From assembly GCA_013214355.1 (NCBI GenBank), contig JABSSL010000002.1, positions 1 to 64,000 on the forward strand: a DNA stretch of 64,000 nucleotides, written 5' to 3'. Position 1 is the first letter of the stretch. Every line of letters begins with the position of its first letter. Under the pieces are notes generated by a model. The model did no database searches. It was not told where the DNA came from and saw only the letters and a list, made by a program, of their open reading frames with translations. A program made the translations under genes and the position numbers. This stretch comes from Saprospiraceae bacterium (GTDB lineage Bacteria > Bacteroidota > Bacteroidia > Chitinophagales > Saprospiraceae). Below, piece by piece: positions 50,126 to 60,337 of the stretch.

Positions 50126-51700
50126 ATGAACAAACAAGCATTTCATTATGGATTAGACGAACTCTCCATCGGTTTGGCGCTACAAATTGCTCAGGGTAGA
50201 TTAAAGGGAAGTCTGAATCGGGAGGCTCGCGAAAAAATTAGCCAAAGTCGTTCCTGGGTTGATGCCGTAGTGCGTAATGAGCAAGTTGTATACGGAGTGA
50301 CTACAGGTTTCGGTCCCTTGTGTACTACTTTAGTGGCTAAAGAGTTAACGCAGGAATTACAGCACAATCTACTTAAAAGTCATAGTGTGGGAGTGGGAAA
50401 ACCCATTCCTAAGCAGGTAGCCAAATTAATGTTGATCCTGAAAGCACAGGCACTAGCACAAGGCTATTCGGGTATTAGATTGCAGACGCTGGAGCGGATG
50501 CTTTGGCACATTGATAATGACATTATTCCCTTCGTCCCGGAGAAAGGATCAGTAGGAGCGTCCGGGGACTTGGCTCCTCTTTCTCACCTCTTTCTTCCGC
50601 TGATCGGCCTTGGTAAGGTATACTATAAAGGGAGTTATCAGCCGACTGGTGCTGTTTTGCAGGCTTGTGGTTTAGCGCCTCTTCAGCTAGAGGCAAAGGA
50701 GGGCTTAGCGCTGATCAATGGCACGCAATTTATGGCAGCCTATGGCATTGTCGTCGCGGCACGCTTACAGCGATGCTTAGATCAAGCGGATATCACCGCC
50801 GCCATGATGCTAGAGGCCCTGACGGGTTCTGCCAAACCTTTTCATGCTGATCTACATCGTTTGCGTCCTCATCCTGGCTGTAGTTATGTGGCGGAACGGC
50901 TACGTCAATTGCTCCAGGATTCTGCCATTATGCAATCTCACGTGAACTGCGACCGGGTTCAGGACCCTTATTCTTTGCGATGTATACCACAAGTACACGG
51001 TGCGTCTAGACAAGCTTGGCTCCACTTGAAGGAAAGTATCCACACCGAAATCAACTCTGTCACTGATAACCCGATTATCCTAGACGATATTAATATCATC
51101 AGTGGAGGGAATTTCCATGGTCAACCCATCGCTCTACCGCTAGACTATGCTGCTATGGCAGCAGCAGAGATAGGAAATATAGCGGATCGACGCATTTATT
51201 TAAGCATTGAAGGAAAGATGCCAGGTGTGCCAAAACTTCTGATGCAGGAAGTCGGCCTTAATTCGGGATTTATGATTCCTCAGTATACTACCGCGGCCTT
51301 GGTAAGTGAGAACAAAACGCTCTGTTTTCCCGCTTCAGTCGATAGTGTTCCTACTTCCTTAGGGCAAGAAGATCATGTTAGTATGGGATCCATCAGTGGA
51401 CGGAAAGCCTATCAGGTGGTGCAAAATCTTGAGCAGATATTAGGTATAGAGTTGCTATACGCTGCGCAAGGTTTAGACTTTCACCAGCCGCTCCGTTCCA
51501 GTGTTTTGCTGGACGCCTGCTACCAATTAGTGAGGTCAAAGATTGCACACCGCACCTCCGATGCCCTTTTTGAGGATGATTTAGAAATGGCCATTCAGCT
51601 TATTAGTGAAGGCAAGCTTCAACAGCTCACAGATGGGCTTGCTGTCGATCACCAAATTTCTTTTAAAAACAGTACTCATGAACTATACGGACTTTATTAA
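50126..51700 (+). CDS. hutH: histidine ammonia-lyase
   Basis: The 524-aa protein has the Ala145-Ser146-Gly147 triad in [15 protein letters not shown], which cyclises to the MIO electrophile. It also has [10 protein letters not shown] and [15 protein letters not shown], and the C-terminal [16 protein letters not shown] helix region. It removes ammonia from L-histidine to give urocanate, step one of the Hut pathway. Its last 23 bp overlap hutU. Confidence 0.96.
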   Translation: MNKQAFHYGLDELSIGLALQIAQGRLKGSLNREAREKISQSRSWVDAVVRNEQVVYGVTTGFGPLCTTLVAKELTQELQHNLLKSHSVGVGKPIPKQVAKLMLILKAQALAQGYSGIRLQTLERMLWHIDNDIIPFVPEKGSVGASGDLAPLSHLFLPLIGLGKVYYKGSYQPTGAVLQACGLAPLQLEAKEGLALINGTQFMAAYGIVVAARLQRCLDQADITAAMMLEALTGSAKPFHADLHRLRPHPGCSYVAERLRQLLQDSAIMQSHVNCDRVQDPYSLRCIPQVHGASRQAWLHLKESIHTEINSVTDNPIILDDINIISGGNFHGQPIALPLDYAAMAAAEIGNIADRRIYLSIEGKMPGVPKLLMQEVGLNSGFMIPQYTTAALVSENKTLCFPASVDSVPTSLGQEDHVSMGSISGRKAYQVVQNLEQILGIELLYAAQGLDFHQPLRSSVLLDACYQLVRSKIAHRTSDALFEDDLEMAIQLISEGKLQQLTDGLAVDHQISFKNSTHELYGLY

Positions 51701-53348
51701 ACAATACGCAGCTCATCCACATTACCGAGCACCGAAAGGGAATCGATTACATGCCAAATCATGGCAGACGGAGGCGGCCCTTCGGATGTTGCTGAATAAC
51801 CTGGATTCGGAAGTAGCTGAAGACCCAGCGGAGCTAATCGTGTATGGTGGAACCGGTCAAGCGGCTCGAAATATCCCTGCTTTACAGCAAATCATAAAGG
51901 TGTTGTTGGAATTGGATGAAAACCACAGCTTATTGGTACAGTCGGGCAAACCCGTCGGTATTGTGCGTACGCATCCGCATGCCCCCAGGGTCTTGATCGC
52001 CAATAGTAACCTCGTTCCTGCTTGGGCCAATTGGGAGCATTTTGAAGATTTGAAGGAAAGAGGTTTGATGATGTTTGGTCAAATGACCGCAGGTAGCTGG
52101 ATCTACATTGGCACACAAGGTATTTTGCAAGGAACCTACGAGACTTTCGCAGCCTGTGGTCGCAAGTACTTTCAGGATAATCTCAAACATCGGCTTTTAG
52201 TGACGGGTGGTTTGGGAGGAATGGGGGGCGCTCAGCCGCTTGCCGCTACGATGGCGGGAGCCACTTTCCTTGGAGTTGATATTGATCCCGCTCGAATTGA
52301 AAAACGGATAGCTACGCGATATATAGACAAAATGACGGATAGCTATGAGGAAGCTATGTCTTGGGCTCTCGCTGCCAAGGAAGAAGGACAGGCGGTTTCT
52401 ATTGGCCTAGTGGGAGATATAGGAGATGTGTTAGAAAGACTATTAGCGGATGAAATTATTCCGGATATTCTCACCGATCAGACCTCTGCTCATGACCCAG
52501 TGCATGGTTATGTTCCTCACGGGATGACCCTATCGGAAGCGGAATCACTAAGAGCGACTAATCCTTCCTGTTACAAAGATCGGTCTCTACAATCCATGGC
52601 AAGACACGTTGGGTTGATGCTGGAGATGCAAAAGCGAGGAAGTATTGTTTTTGACTATGGCAACAACCTGCGAGAGTTTGCTCGGCAGGGAGGTGAAGAA
52701 GATGCTTTCGATTTTCAAGGTTTTGTTCCTGAGTTTATCCGTCCTCTCTTTTGTGAAGGTAAAGGTCCTTTCCGGTGGGCGGCCTTATCCGGTGATCCCG
52801 CCGATATCCACCTTACAGATCGGGCTTTGATGGAGGCTTTTCCCGAAAACAAGCATCTAATCAATTGGTTGAAACAGGCCCAAGAGAAAGTGGCCTTTCA
52901 GGGTATTCCCTGTCGCATCTGCTGGCTTGGAATGGGAGAACGAGAAAAGGCAGGCTTGATCTTTAATGATCTAGTTAAAACGGGAGCAGTGAAGGCTCCC
53001 ATCGTGATAGGAAGGGACCATCTAGATTGTGGTTCGGTAGCATCTCCCAATCGTGAAACAGAGGGGATGATTGATGGCAGTGATGCAGTATCAGATTGGC
53101 CATTACTAAACCTCATGTCCAACACGGCTGGAGGAGCGACTTGGGTTTCTTTTCATCACGGAGGAGGCGTGGGTATGGGATTTTCACAGCATGCAGGAAT
53201 GGTAATTCTGGCTGACGGTACGGAGGAGGCCGCCGAAAGACTGAAAAGGTGCTTGCACAACGATCCCGCCATGGGCGTATTTCGGCATGTAGACGCCGGC
53301 TATGAGTTGGCCCAGCAAACGGGACAGAAACATGGATTGCTCCTTTAA
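51678..53348 (+). CDS. hutU: urocanate hydratase
   Basis: The 556-aa protein starts at the ATG at 51678, inside the end of hutH. The N-terminus [20 protein letters not shown] fits the family. Other marks are [50 protein letters not shown] (NAD-binding), [14 protein letters not shown] and [14 protein letters not shown]. It hydrates urocanate to imidazolonepropionate using tightly bound NAD. A longer frame to 51606 exists but has no support. Its TAA shares one base with the ATG of hutI. Confidence 0.96.
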   Translation: MNYTDFIKQYAAHPHYRAPKGNRLHAKSWQTEAALRMLLNNLDSEVAEDPAELIVYGGTGQAARNIPALQQIIKVLLELDENHSLLVQSGKPVGIVRTHPHAPRVLIANSNLVPAWANWEHFEDLKERGLMMFGQMTAGSWIYIGTQGILQGTYETFAACGRKYFQDNLKHRLLVTGGLGGMGGAQPLAATMAGATFLGVDIDPARIEKRIATRYIDKMTDSYEEAMSWALAAKEEGQAVSIGLVGDIGDVLERLLADEIIPDILTDQTSAHDPVHGYVPHGMTLSEAESLRATNPSCYKDRSLQSMARHVGLMLEMQKRGSIVFDYGNNLREFARQGGEEDAFDFQGFVPEFIRPLFCEGKGPFRWAALSGDPADIHLTDRALMEAFPENKHLINWLKQAQEKVAFQGIPCRICWLGMGEREKAGLIFNDLVKTGAVKAPIVIGRDHLDCGSVASPNRETEGMIDGSDAVSDWPLLNLMSNTAGGATWVSFHHGGGVGMGFSQHAGMVILADGTEEAAERLKRCLHNDPAMGVFRHVDAGYELAQQTGQKHGLLL

Positions 53349-54619
53349 TGAAAATACCTCGGACTATGTCGGCGACTATAGCTATTGGCCCTTTTTCCCA
53401 AATTATTACGATGAGCGGCCTCCCACTCAAAGGTGCTATTTCTGATGAACACTTAGTTGTAATCGAGAATGGAGCTATGATCTTGGAGAATGGCCGAGTG
53501 GAAGCGATTGGGGAGGCTAAGGCCATTCGGAATACGGCAAAGGTAAAAGGAATGCCGTGGCATGAGTTGGAAAAGCAGTTGGTGGCGATCCCTGGGCTGG
53601 TTGATGCGCATACGCATATCTGTTTTGCTGGCTCTAGGGCCAGGGACTATGCTGCAAGATCGGCTGGTAAAACTTACCTAGAGATTGCGCAGGCTGGTGG
53701 GGGAATTTGGGATACGGTATTGAAAACACGAGCTGCTTCTGAAGAGAACTTGACTACATCCATGCTGGACAGGTTGTCTCGTCTACTGCAATCAGGCGTT
53801 ACCACAGCAGAAGTAAAAAGTGGTTATGCTTTAACTGTTGAGGGTGAGTTGAAGATGCTCAGAGCCATTCGGAAAGCTGGACAAGATAGTCCCATGGATG
53901 TGATTCCTACCTGCTTACCTGTCCATATTGTACCCCGGGATTTTACTGGTACGGCGATGGAGTATGTGGAGTATCTACTAGCTGAGTTTTTCCCAATTGT
54001 ACAACAGGAACAACTGGCCAGACGAGCTGATATTTTTGTGGAAGAAGAGGCCTTTGGTATGGCCGAGGCAAAACACTATTTATCTACCTTAAATCAGCGG
54101 GGATTTGATTTGACGGTTCATGCAGACCAATTTAGTACGGGTGGGAGTCAAGTAGCGATAGAATGTGGGGTTCGCAGTGCAGATCATCTTGAAGCATCGG
54201 GGACGGAACAGATAGAAGCTTTGGCTGCTAGTGGGGTGATTCCTGTAGCTCTACCTGGAGCTTCTCTAGGTTTAGGCTGTGATTTCACTCCGGGCCGCCG
54301 ACTGCTAGATAGGGGCGCCTCCCTTGCCATTGCTTCCGACTGGAATCCGGGCTCCGCTCCGATGGGCGATCTTTTGACTTGTGCTAGTATTTTTGGGATG
54401 TGGGAAAAGCTGAGTTTAGCTGAGGTGTTAGCGGGGGTGACATTTAGAGCTGCTGCTGCTTTGGGGTTACAAGATCGAGGTAGGTTGCTGGAAGGACAGA
54501 TCGCCGATATTACAGCCTTTGAAACATCGGATTACAGGGAGATTTTTTATCAGCAAGGCCAATTGCGACCCACTATGGTGTGGAAAAGAGGGCAGCTCAT
54601 TTCAAACAGCACATCATGA
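53348..54619 (+). CDS. hutI: imidazolonepropionase
   Basis: The 423-aa protein is an amidohydrolase. The metal motif VDAHTHICFAGSR is followed by ARSAGKTYLEIAQAGGGI, VKSGYALTVEGELKML, DLTVHADQFSTGG and ASDWNPGSAP. It opens the imidazolone ring to formiminoglutamate, step three of the pathway. It is translationally coupled to hutU (TAATG) and overlaps the start of hutG by about 4 bp. Confidence 0.95.
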   Translation: MKIPRTMSATIAIGPFSQIITMSGLPLKGAISDEHLVVIENGAMILENGRVEAIGEAKAIRNTAKVKGMPWHELEKQLVAIPGLVDAHTHICFAGSRARDYAARSAGKTYLEIAQAGGGIWDTVLKTRAASEENLTTSMLDRLSRLLQSGVTTAEVKSGYALTVEGELKMLRAIRKAGQDSPMDVIPTCLPVHIVPRDFTGTAMEYVEYLLAEFFPIVQQEQLARRADIFVEEEAFGMAEAKHYLSTLNQRGFDLTVHADQFSTGGSQVAIECGVRSADHLEASGTEQIEALAASGVIPVALPGASLGLGCDFTPGRRLLDRGASLAIASDWNPGSAPMGDLLTCASIFGMWEKLSLAEVLAGVTFRAAAALGLQDRGRLLEGQIADITAFETSDYREIFYQQGQLRPTMVWKRGQLISNSTS

Positions 54620-55596
54620 TGAATCCGACCTACTATCAAGCAGCAGACCCACAGCATTGGAGTGGGCGAGTGGATACAGCAAAGGATGTTCGGTTACATC
54701 AAAAAATTTCCTTGGTAGATCTTGATGGAAAGTGGGATCAGAATCCTGCTGTAGCCATACTTGGTTTTTGTAGTGAGGAAGGCGTCCGGCGAAATAAGGG
54801 GCGGATAGGAGCGGCGGAGGGGCCTCAGGCTTTACGAAAAGCGCTGAGTAGTTTTGCTTGGCATTTCCCGGGAGACTTTTGCTTAGCGGATTGCGGTAAC
54901 ATCTACTGCAAGGACGAGGCTTTAGAAGCTGCGCAAGAAACCTTAGCAAGGGGGATAGCTCGAATCTTAGATGGCTCTGCCTTTCCATTAATTCTCGGTG
55001 GGGGGCATGAGACTGCCTGGGGAAGCTATCAAGGGATCCGGCAGGCTCTTGGCTCAAGCGCCCAAATAGGAATTATAAACATTGATGCTCATTTTGATTT
55101 GCGTACTCCGGTTGAACAAGGTAATTCTGGAACTCCCTTCTGGCAAATGGCCGACTGGGCAAAATCTAACGGGGCTAACTTCAATTATCTTTGCCTAGGG
55201 ATTAATCCAAGTGGTAATACCCAATCGCTTTTTGACACTGCTGACGACCTAGGGGCAGCGTATTTGACCACAGATCAATTATCCTTGCTTCCACCTAACA
55301 GTTTACCTGAACAACTTAGGCAATTTGTTCAGGCTCATGAGTATCTATATCTATCCATCGATTTGGATGCTTTTGATGCCGCCTTTGCGCCGGGCGTTAG
55401 CGCTCCTGCTAGCCTTGGCCTATATCCCTTGCAAATCCTTCCCTGGCTCAATTTTATTGCCAGTTCTGGGAAACTAATACTCTGTGATATCTGCGAATTA
55501 AATCCGACGTTTGATGTCGATCAACGCACGGCTAAGCTGGGTGCGAGTTTGCTGTATCGCATCCTCCAAAATTTAGTTTTCGTTGCTCCCGTCTAG
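54616..55596 (+). CDS. hutG: formimidoylglutamase (arginase family)
   Basis: The protein is about 326 aa from the ATGATG at 54616; either ATG may serve. The ureohydrolase manganese-site motifs are GGGHETAWGSYQG, NIDAHFDLR and SIDLDAFDAAFAPG. It hydrolyses formiminoglutamate to glutamate and formamide, so the operon has the four-step route ending in formamide. Its last 24 bp overlap the 3' end of the convergent sigma factor gene, with no terminator between. Confidence 0.94.
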   Translation: MMNPTYYQAADPQHWSGRVDTAKDVRLHQKISLVDLDGKWDQNPAVAILGFCSEEGVRRNKGRIGAAEGPQALRKALSSFAWHFPGDFCLADCGNIYCKDEALEAAQETLARGIARILDGSAFPLILGGGHETAWGSYQGIRQALGSSAQIGIINIDAHFDLRTPVEQGNSGTPFWQMADWAKSNGANFNYLCLGINPSGNTQSLFDTADDLGAAYLTTDQLSLLPPNSLPEQLRQFVQAHEYLYLSIDLDAFDAAFAPGVSAPASLGLYPLQILPWLNFIASSGKLILCDICELNPTFDVDQRTAKLGASLLYRILQNLVFVAPV

Positions 55597-56430
55597 GTTA
55601 AAGATATCTTTCACCGCTTCAGAAGCTAGCAGATCCTTGATGGAATCTAGCAGATCTGGACTTTTTAAGAAAGGATGACTTTGATATAAAGCGCGATACT
55701 GCTCCATCATATCTTCTTGATAAGCCTCTAGTTTTTTCCCAATCACCTGGTCGATAGTGGCAAGGGTATTTTTCTGAAAGTGCAGATGGACCGGGTCTAC
55801 ATAGCCCTGTCTAATAAAACCTGCTGTTTTTTTCGCACAGCGACAAGGGTTCTGTTTATTGATCAGACCACATTTTTCTTGCATGAAGCTATAGAGGTCT
55901 TTCTTGACCCGATGTAGTTTTATGCGAAAATTAGCCCTAGAGATTTCCATAATGTCGGAACCTATTGTATCCGGTAGCTCTAATAGCTCTCCGATGATAT
56001 ATACCAACCGCTGTTCTGGGGTAAGGCATAACAACATGCCCTTCATGCAACTCAATTTGGCCTCTTTTACCAATAAGCCCTGTTCCACTCCTTGATATTC
56101 CTCGGGTAAACTTGTATTGGGAGTGTGATCCAGACCAGCAGCAAAGGCCTCAAAGGAAAGCATGGCCTTTTCGTTTCTTTTCAGGTTAAGGAAGTGATTC
56201 TTAATGATTCGATATAGCCAGGTTCTAAACTCGCTATTTCCTTTAAAATTGCTCAGTTTCGTGATCGCTTTTATTAATACTTCTTGACTGAGATCAGCCG
56301 CATCTTGGTGATTACCTGTAAATGCCAAGGCAATATTAAAGACCCAATCTTGATGACGTTTGATAAGGTCTTCTAAAGCAGATTTTTCTCCCACTAAGGC
56401 GGCTTGGATAAGTTCTTTATCTGAAGTCAT
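55573..56430 (-). CDS. ECF-type sigma factor with a cysteine-containing C-terminal extension
   Basis: The protein is 285 aa from the ATG at 56430; a GTG at 56451 within a repeat is less likely. Region 2 spans about 10-90 (DWVFNIALAFTGNHQDAADL, then FRTWLYRIIKNHFLNLKRN). Region 4 spans about 125-185 (LTPEQRLVYIIGELLELPD, RANFRIKLHRVKKDL). The remaining 90 residues are an extension with CGLINKQNPCRCAKK, a possible metal site, and a helical end. Such extensions are typical of some large ECF subgroups and may tune activity. Two 38-bp inverted repeats lie upstream. Confidence 0.88.
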   Translation of the reverse strand: MTSDKELIQAALVGEKSALEDLIKRHQDWVFNIALAFTGNHQDAADLSQEVLIKAITKLSNFKGNSEFRTWLYRIIKNHFLNLKRNEKAMLSFEAFAAGLDHTPNTSLPEEYQGVEQGLLVKEAKLSCMKGMLLCLTPEQRLVYIIGELLELPDTIGSDIMEISRANFRIKLHRVKKDLYSFMQEKCGLINKQNPCRCAKKTAGFIRQGYVDPVHLHFQKNTLATIDQVIGKKLEAYQEDMMEQYRALYQSHPFLKSPDLLDSIKDLLASEAVKDIFNLDGSNEN

Positions 56431-56442
56431 AGATTTTTTTTG

Positions 56443-56642
56443 CTCACTCACCCCCTGAGTTACTCACCGGGTGAGTGTTTTCTTGAAAATACCAGAATTT
56501 ACGGTTCTGGCTAATGCTAGACTGTAGGAGTAGTTTATGTTTAAAGTTATGATTTACAGTGGGTTATTATGGTTTTTTCTTGATTTTTAAACAAAAGAAA
56601 AAAGAAACACTCACCCGCTCAGTAACTCACCCGCTGAGTGAG
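56443..56642. repeat. pair of 38-bp inverted repeats (56443-56480 and 56605-56642)
   Basis: The two copies are in opposite orientation and agree at about 31-32 of 38 positions. They share CTCACTCA, TGAGTTACT and GGGTGAGTGTTT blocks. Each is itself built of ACTCACCCGCT/GAGT-type half-sites, so it is internally palindromic. The centre (56481-56604) is AT-rich. The pair lies between the sigma factor start and the end of the NTF2-like gene. One copy covers the sigma gene's probable leader. It may be an operator pair or the ends of a small mobile element. Confidence 0.65.
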
Positions 56643-56655
56643 TGTTCTCGAGCTC

Positions 56656-57150
56656 CTACTGCTCCAGCAGAAACTGCCCATGCGGATCATCAAAGACCAT
56701 TAACCATCTCCCATCTTCTTGTTTCCTCAAAACGGCGATCGACAAGCCCGTCTGCTTAACGGAAGTGCCATCAGGAGCTGTGGCCGTCATGGTCCAAGGA
56801 GCCAAGTGTACGCCAATGTCACCATTGACAAAAACCTCATGGCCACTGTATTCAAATCTCGGACTGATTCCGAAACTCTGCACGAATCGCTCCTTTAGTA
56901 ACTCATCATCCTGGATCGGGTTTTGGGGATCAAACACGACTAGGGCATTTGACTCATAGCTATCCATCACACCCTTGATATCTTTTTGATGAAAGGCTTC
57001 CGTCATGTGTTGAACGGCTTGTAGCACTTCTAGCTGCGTGGGATTGAAAGCTTGCTTTTCCATAGGTTTAAAAGTTTGTGCGTTTGAAAAAAAAGATAAG
57101 CAGATGCCTAGTAGGACTAGGCTTCTCCGGTGTGCATTGGACATTATCAT
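56656..57150 (-). CDS. secreted NTF2-like (SnoaL/DUF4440-type) protein
   Basis: The protein is 164 aa with a signal peptide (about 1-24, ending SNAQT). The ATG at 57144 is an alternative start. The rest matches a YybH/DUF4440 cone-shaped NTF2-like domain: helix QAVQHMTEAFHQKDIKGVMDSY, then strands around ALVVFDPQNP, WTMTATAPDG and WLMVFDDPHG. Such domains bind small ligands or act as enzymes; none is assigned here. It is upstream of the sigma factor gene on the same strand, with the repeat pair between. Confidence 0.8.
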   Translation of the reverse strand: MIMSNAHRRSLVLLGICLSFFSNAQTFKPMEKQAFNPTQLEVLQAVQHMTEAFHQKDIKGVMDSYESNALVVFDPQNPIQDDELLKERFVQSFGISPRFEYSGHEVFVNGDIGVHLAPWTMTATAPDGTSVKQTGLSIAVLRKQEDGRWLMVFDDPHGQFLLEQ

Positions 57151-57381
57151 TTATTTTTCTTGTGATTGAATTTTGCCCTTAGACACGGGAAAAGGAAAGC
57201 TGTTACAGTTCATTCATAATTTTTGACAAATTCCGCTCTCAGGCAAAGGATATTGGCATTTCAAAAAGAGCAATAAAATCGAGGAGAGCTTTCGCTGAGT
57301 TTTGTATTTTTCCGAAGCAGTGTAAAGTAAAGTCTTCAAAGACAACAACTTAATTCATTTTTTACCAAAAAATAATCAGCT

Positions 57382-59889
57382 GTGAAGAATTGTTATGCTA
57401 AGGCGATAGCCAGTGCGTTGTGCTTTCTCATTTCTTGTTTTTATGTGCCAAATAGTCTATTGGCACAGAAGAAAGAAGCCAAAATTGAAGCCGATACCAC
57501 GGCTAAAAAACCTAAGAAAGAAAAATCCCCCTTTAAAGCTTATAAGGATGTCATCACGGATAAGGCCAAAAGTGATGAAGGTTTATTTACCGTACATCGA
57601 GTGGGAGACAAGTGGTACTATGAAATCCCGAATAAGGAGCTAGGAACGGAGATGTTATGGATCAGTCGTATCAAGGCTATTCCTGGAAACTTTAGTCCAT
57701 ACCTTAATGCTGGCTCTAAGATCTACACCAAAATGGTACGCTGGGAAAGAAAGGAAAATAAGATCTTAGTGAGGATTGTCTCCACCCAAAATGTGGCTAA
57801 TGAAGAGGAGGCCATACATGAATCCGTAAGGGTGAATAACTTTGAGCCAATCTGGCAATCTTTTAAAATTGCAGCTTTAAATGCGGATACTACGGGAGTG
57901 GTCATCGATGTAACCAACATTTTCTCTAAGGAGGCAGCTGGTATTAGTCAGATTCCTAGTCGAGTCAAAAAAGACCAGAAAATTAGTTCTTCTGATGCTT
58001 CAAAGTCTTTTATCGATACGGTACGAGCTTTTCCTATCAATGTAGAAGTGACTCATACTATTACCTACAAAGCTGGACAGGATTCGCGAAGTGGCCGAGG
58101 TGGTGTCATGTCTGTTCAATGGAATCAGTCGATGATTAAACTCCCCGAAGAGCCAATGACGCCCCGATTATTCGATCCTCGAGTGGGTTGGTTTACCATT
58201 AGTCAGACGGACTATAGTTCAAAAGCGCTAAAATCAGATACGAAACGCTATATCCGTCGTTGGCGTCTAGAGCCCAAAGATCCAGCTGCTTACGCACGTG
58301 GAGAACTCGTGGAGCCAGTAAAGCCGATTATCTATTACCTCGATCCAGGAACGCCAGAAAATCTACGCCCCTACATTAAGGCTGGCGTGGAAGAGTGGCA
58401 AGAAGTATTTGAAACGGCTGGTTTTAAAAACGCTATTCTGTGCAAGGATCCCCCGAGCCCTGAGGAAGACCCCGATTTTAGCCCGGAAGATGCCCGTTAT
58501 TCGGTGGTGCGCTACGTGGCTAGTACCACTAGAAATGCCATGGGTCCTAGCGTTAGTGATCCGCGTACGTGAGAAATCATAGAGAGCGATATTATTTGGT
58601 ATCACAACCATTTGCGCTCCTACCGCAATCGCTATTTGCTAGAGACTGGAGCAGCTAATCCCAATGCGCGTACCTTGGATACACCCGCAGAAGATATCGG
58701 AGAAATGATGAAAATGGTAATTGCCCATGAGATTGGACACGCCTTGGGTTTACCTCACAATATGAAAGCCAGTGCCGCCTATCCAGTTGATTCCCTTCGA
58801 TCGGCAAGTTTCACCAAGAAGTATGGAATTGCTACGACAATCATGGACTATGCTCGCTACAATTATGTAGCACAACCTGGCGATGAAGGGGTTCGCTTTG
58901 TTCGCCAGATCGGACCATACGATCATTACAGTATCAACTGGGGGTACCGCTTGGTACCTGGAGTAACCACTGCAGAAAGTGAGAAGCCGACTTTGGACAA
59001 ATGGATTCGGGAAAAGGTGGATGATCCTCGCTATCAATTTGGCAGCGGGTTTGGAGGCGAAGATCCTGACTCTCAAACAGAGTCTATAGGAGATAACGCG
59101 ATTCAAGCTAGCTCATACGGTTTAGCTAATCTGAAAAAGATCACGCCTAACTTGATTGAATGGACCACCAAAGATTCTAAGGACTATACTGATCTATCAG
59201 AACTATATGGAGAACTGATTAGTGTTTGGAATCGCTACATTGGACATGTAGTTACCAATGTGGGAGGGATACATAATGAGATTAAGATGGCGGACCAGGA
59301 AGGACCAATGTTCACATCTGTTCCAGCTGCGCGTCAGAAAGAGGCCATGCAGTTCCTGAATCAGCATGTTTTTGCAACACCTACCTGGCTATTGGATGAA
59401 GAGATTCTTCGAAGAATTGAATCCAATGGAGCCTTGGAGCGCATTCGTAATCTGCAATCACGCTGGATGCGGAGCCTGATGAGTACACGGCGTATACAAC
59501 GCATGATGGAATCTGCCGCCTTTGGCAATAAAAATGCCTATTCTCCTATGGAGATGTGCCAAAGTTTACGCAGAGGTATTTGGACAGAGATTTATACAAA
59601 TCAGCCGATTGACATTTATCGTAGAAATCTGCAGCGTGCATATCTGGATCATGTTAAGAGTCTACTTAATCCTCCTAAGTCATCTGGTACTGCCTCTCGT
59701 TTTTCATTTGGCCCGCCAACTACTCCCCTAAGCCAGTCAGATGTTTGGCCAATGATCAAGGCAGAATTGAAGACTTTGGATAAGGACTTGAAGAAGGCTA
59801 TTCCTCGTATGGGCGATCAGATGAGTCGATATCATTTAGAGGACGCGCGGGATCGTATTGCAGATTTGTTGAATACGGATAATTGGTAG
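57382..59889 (+). pseudogene. zinc-dependent metalloprotease (DUF5117/DUF4953 type) interrupted by an in-frame TGA
   Basis: Two open segments, 57382-58572 and 58612-59889, are in the same frame. They are separated only by a TGA at 58570-58572 and would form one 835-aa protein, the usual length of the family. The GTG start gives a signal peptide ending near LLAQKK. After the TGA the frame continues EIIESDIIWYHNHLRSYRNR without loss of family similarity. The metzincin-type zinc site HEIGHALGLPH (His449, His453, His459 in joined numbering) lies after the stop, so the upstream product alone cannot be active. A single GGA-to-TGA change (SDPRT-Gly-E) explains it: recent inactivation, sequencing error or readthrough. 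Confidence 0.8.
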
Positions 59890-59900
59890 TGTGAGGACCA

Positions 59901-59935
59901 GGAGTTGCAGAGTGAAAGGCTCATTCTGCAACTCC
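59901..59935 (+). terminator. stem-loop after the metalloprotease gene
   Basis: GGAGTTGCAGAGTGA (59901-59915) pairs with TCATTCTGCAACTCC (59921-59935), with one G-U pair and loop AAGGC. CATTCTTCTTC follows; there is no true U-tract. Confidence 0.7.
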
Positions 59936-60037
59936 CATTCTTCTTCAGATATGCTATTGAATTCTAGTAAACAAAAAAAATTATACTGCTGTAACGTTTG
60001 GGCCCTTTAGGAATACTAACCAGGAAAAACATTAATT

Positions 60038-60334
60038 ATGATGACTGGTTTAATACAAAGAATTAGATGTTCCTTCAGTACCGGCTCTATTGCTGAATAC
60101 TACAGCCGCCTTGGGAAAAATGAATTGGAAAATAGAAAAAAAGGCTTGAAGAAAATGTTGCTCGTCCCACTCATAGCCTGGCTCACCAGTTTTTCCCTAA
60201 TTACCCTTAGTACAGACCTAGACCTTCCCTTACTCATTGTCTTTTCCCTCGCTGTTTTTGGGACGATCATTGGATTGTTTGTAGACTATCAGAAAAGAAG
60301 AAATCTGATAGATGAAGCTTTGAAAAAATTTTGA
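60038..60334 (+). CDS. small membrane protein upstream of sigma factor (98 aa)
   Basis: The function is not recognised. It has a basic, helical N-terminus of about 40 residues and two hydrophobic helices (about 41-58 and 64-83), with a charged C-terminal end. Its stop is 3 bp before the sigma factor start, so it belongs to that operon. A GTAAC sequence at 59991, typical of ECF -35 elements, lies about 45 bp upstream of its ATG and might make the unit autoregulated (weak inference). ATG at 60041 is an alternative start. Confidence 0.65.
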   Translation: MMTGLIQRIRCSFSTGSIAEYYSRLGKNELENRKKGLKKMLLVPLIAWLTSFSLITLSTDLDLPLLIVFSLAVFGTIIGLFVDYQKRRNLIDEALKKF

Positions 60335-60337
60335 TTC

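Noticed and set aside
51606-51677. N-terminal extension of hutU by 24 codons
   Set aside because: The extension is an out-of-frame reading of hutH. The family N-terminus starts at the ATG at 51678.
58570-58572. TGA as a selenocysteine codon in the metalloprotease
   Set aside because: The position fits a Gly in the family (SDPRT-Gly-E), not a redox Cys. No selenocysteine insertion structure was recognised just downstream.
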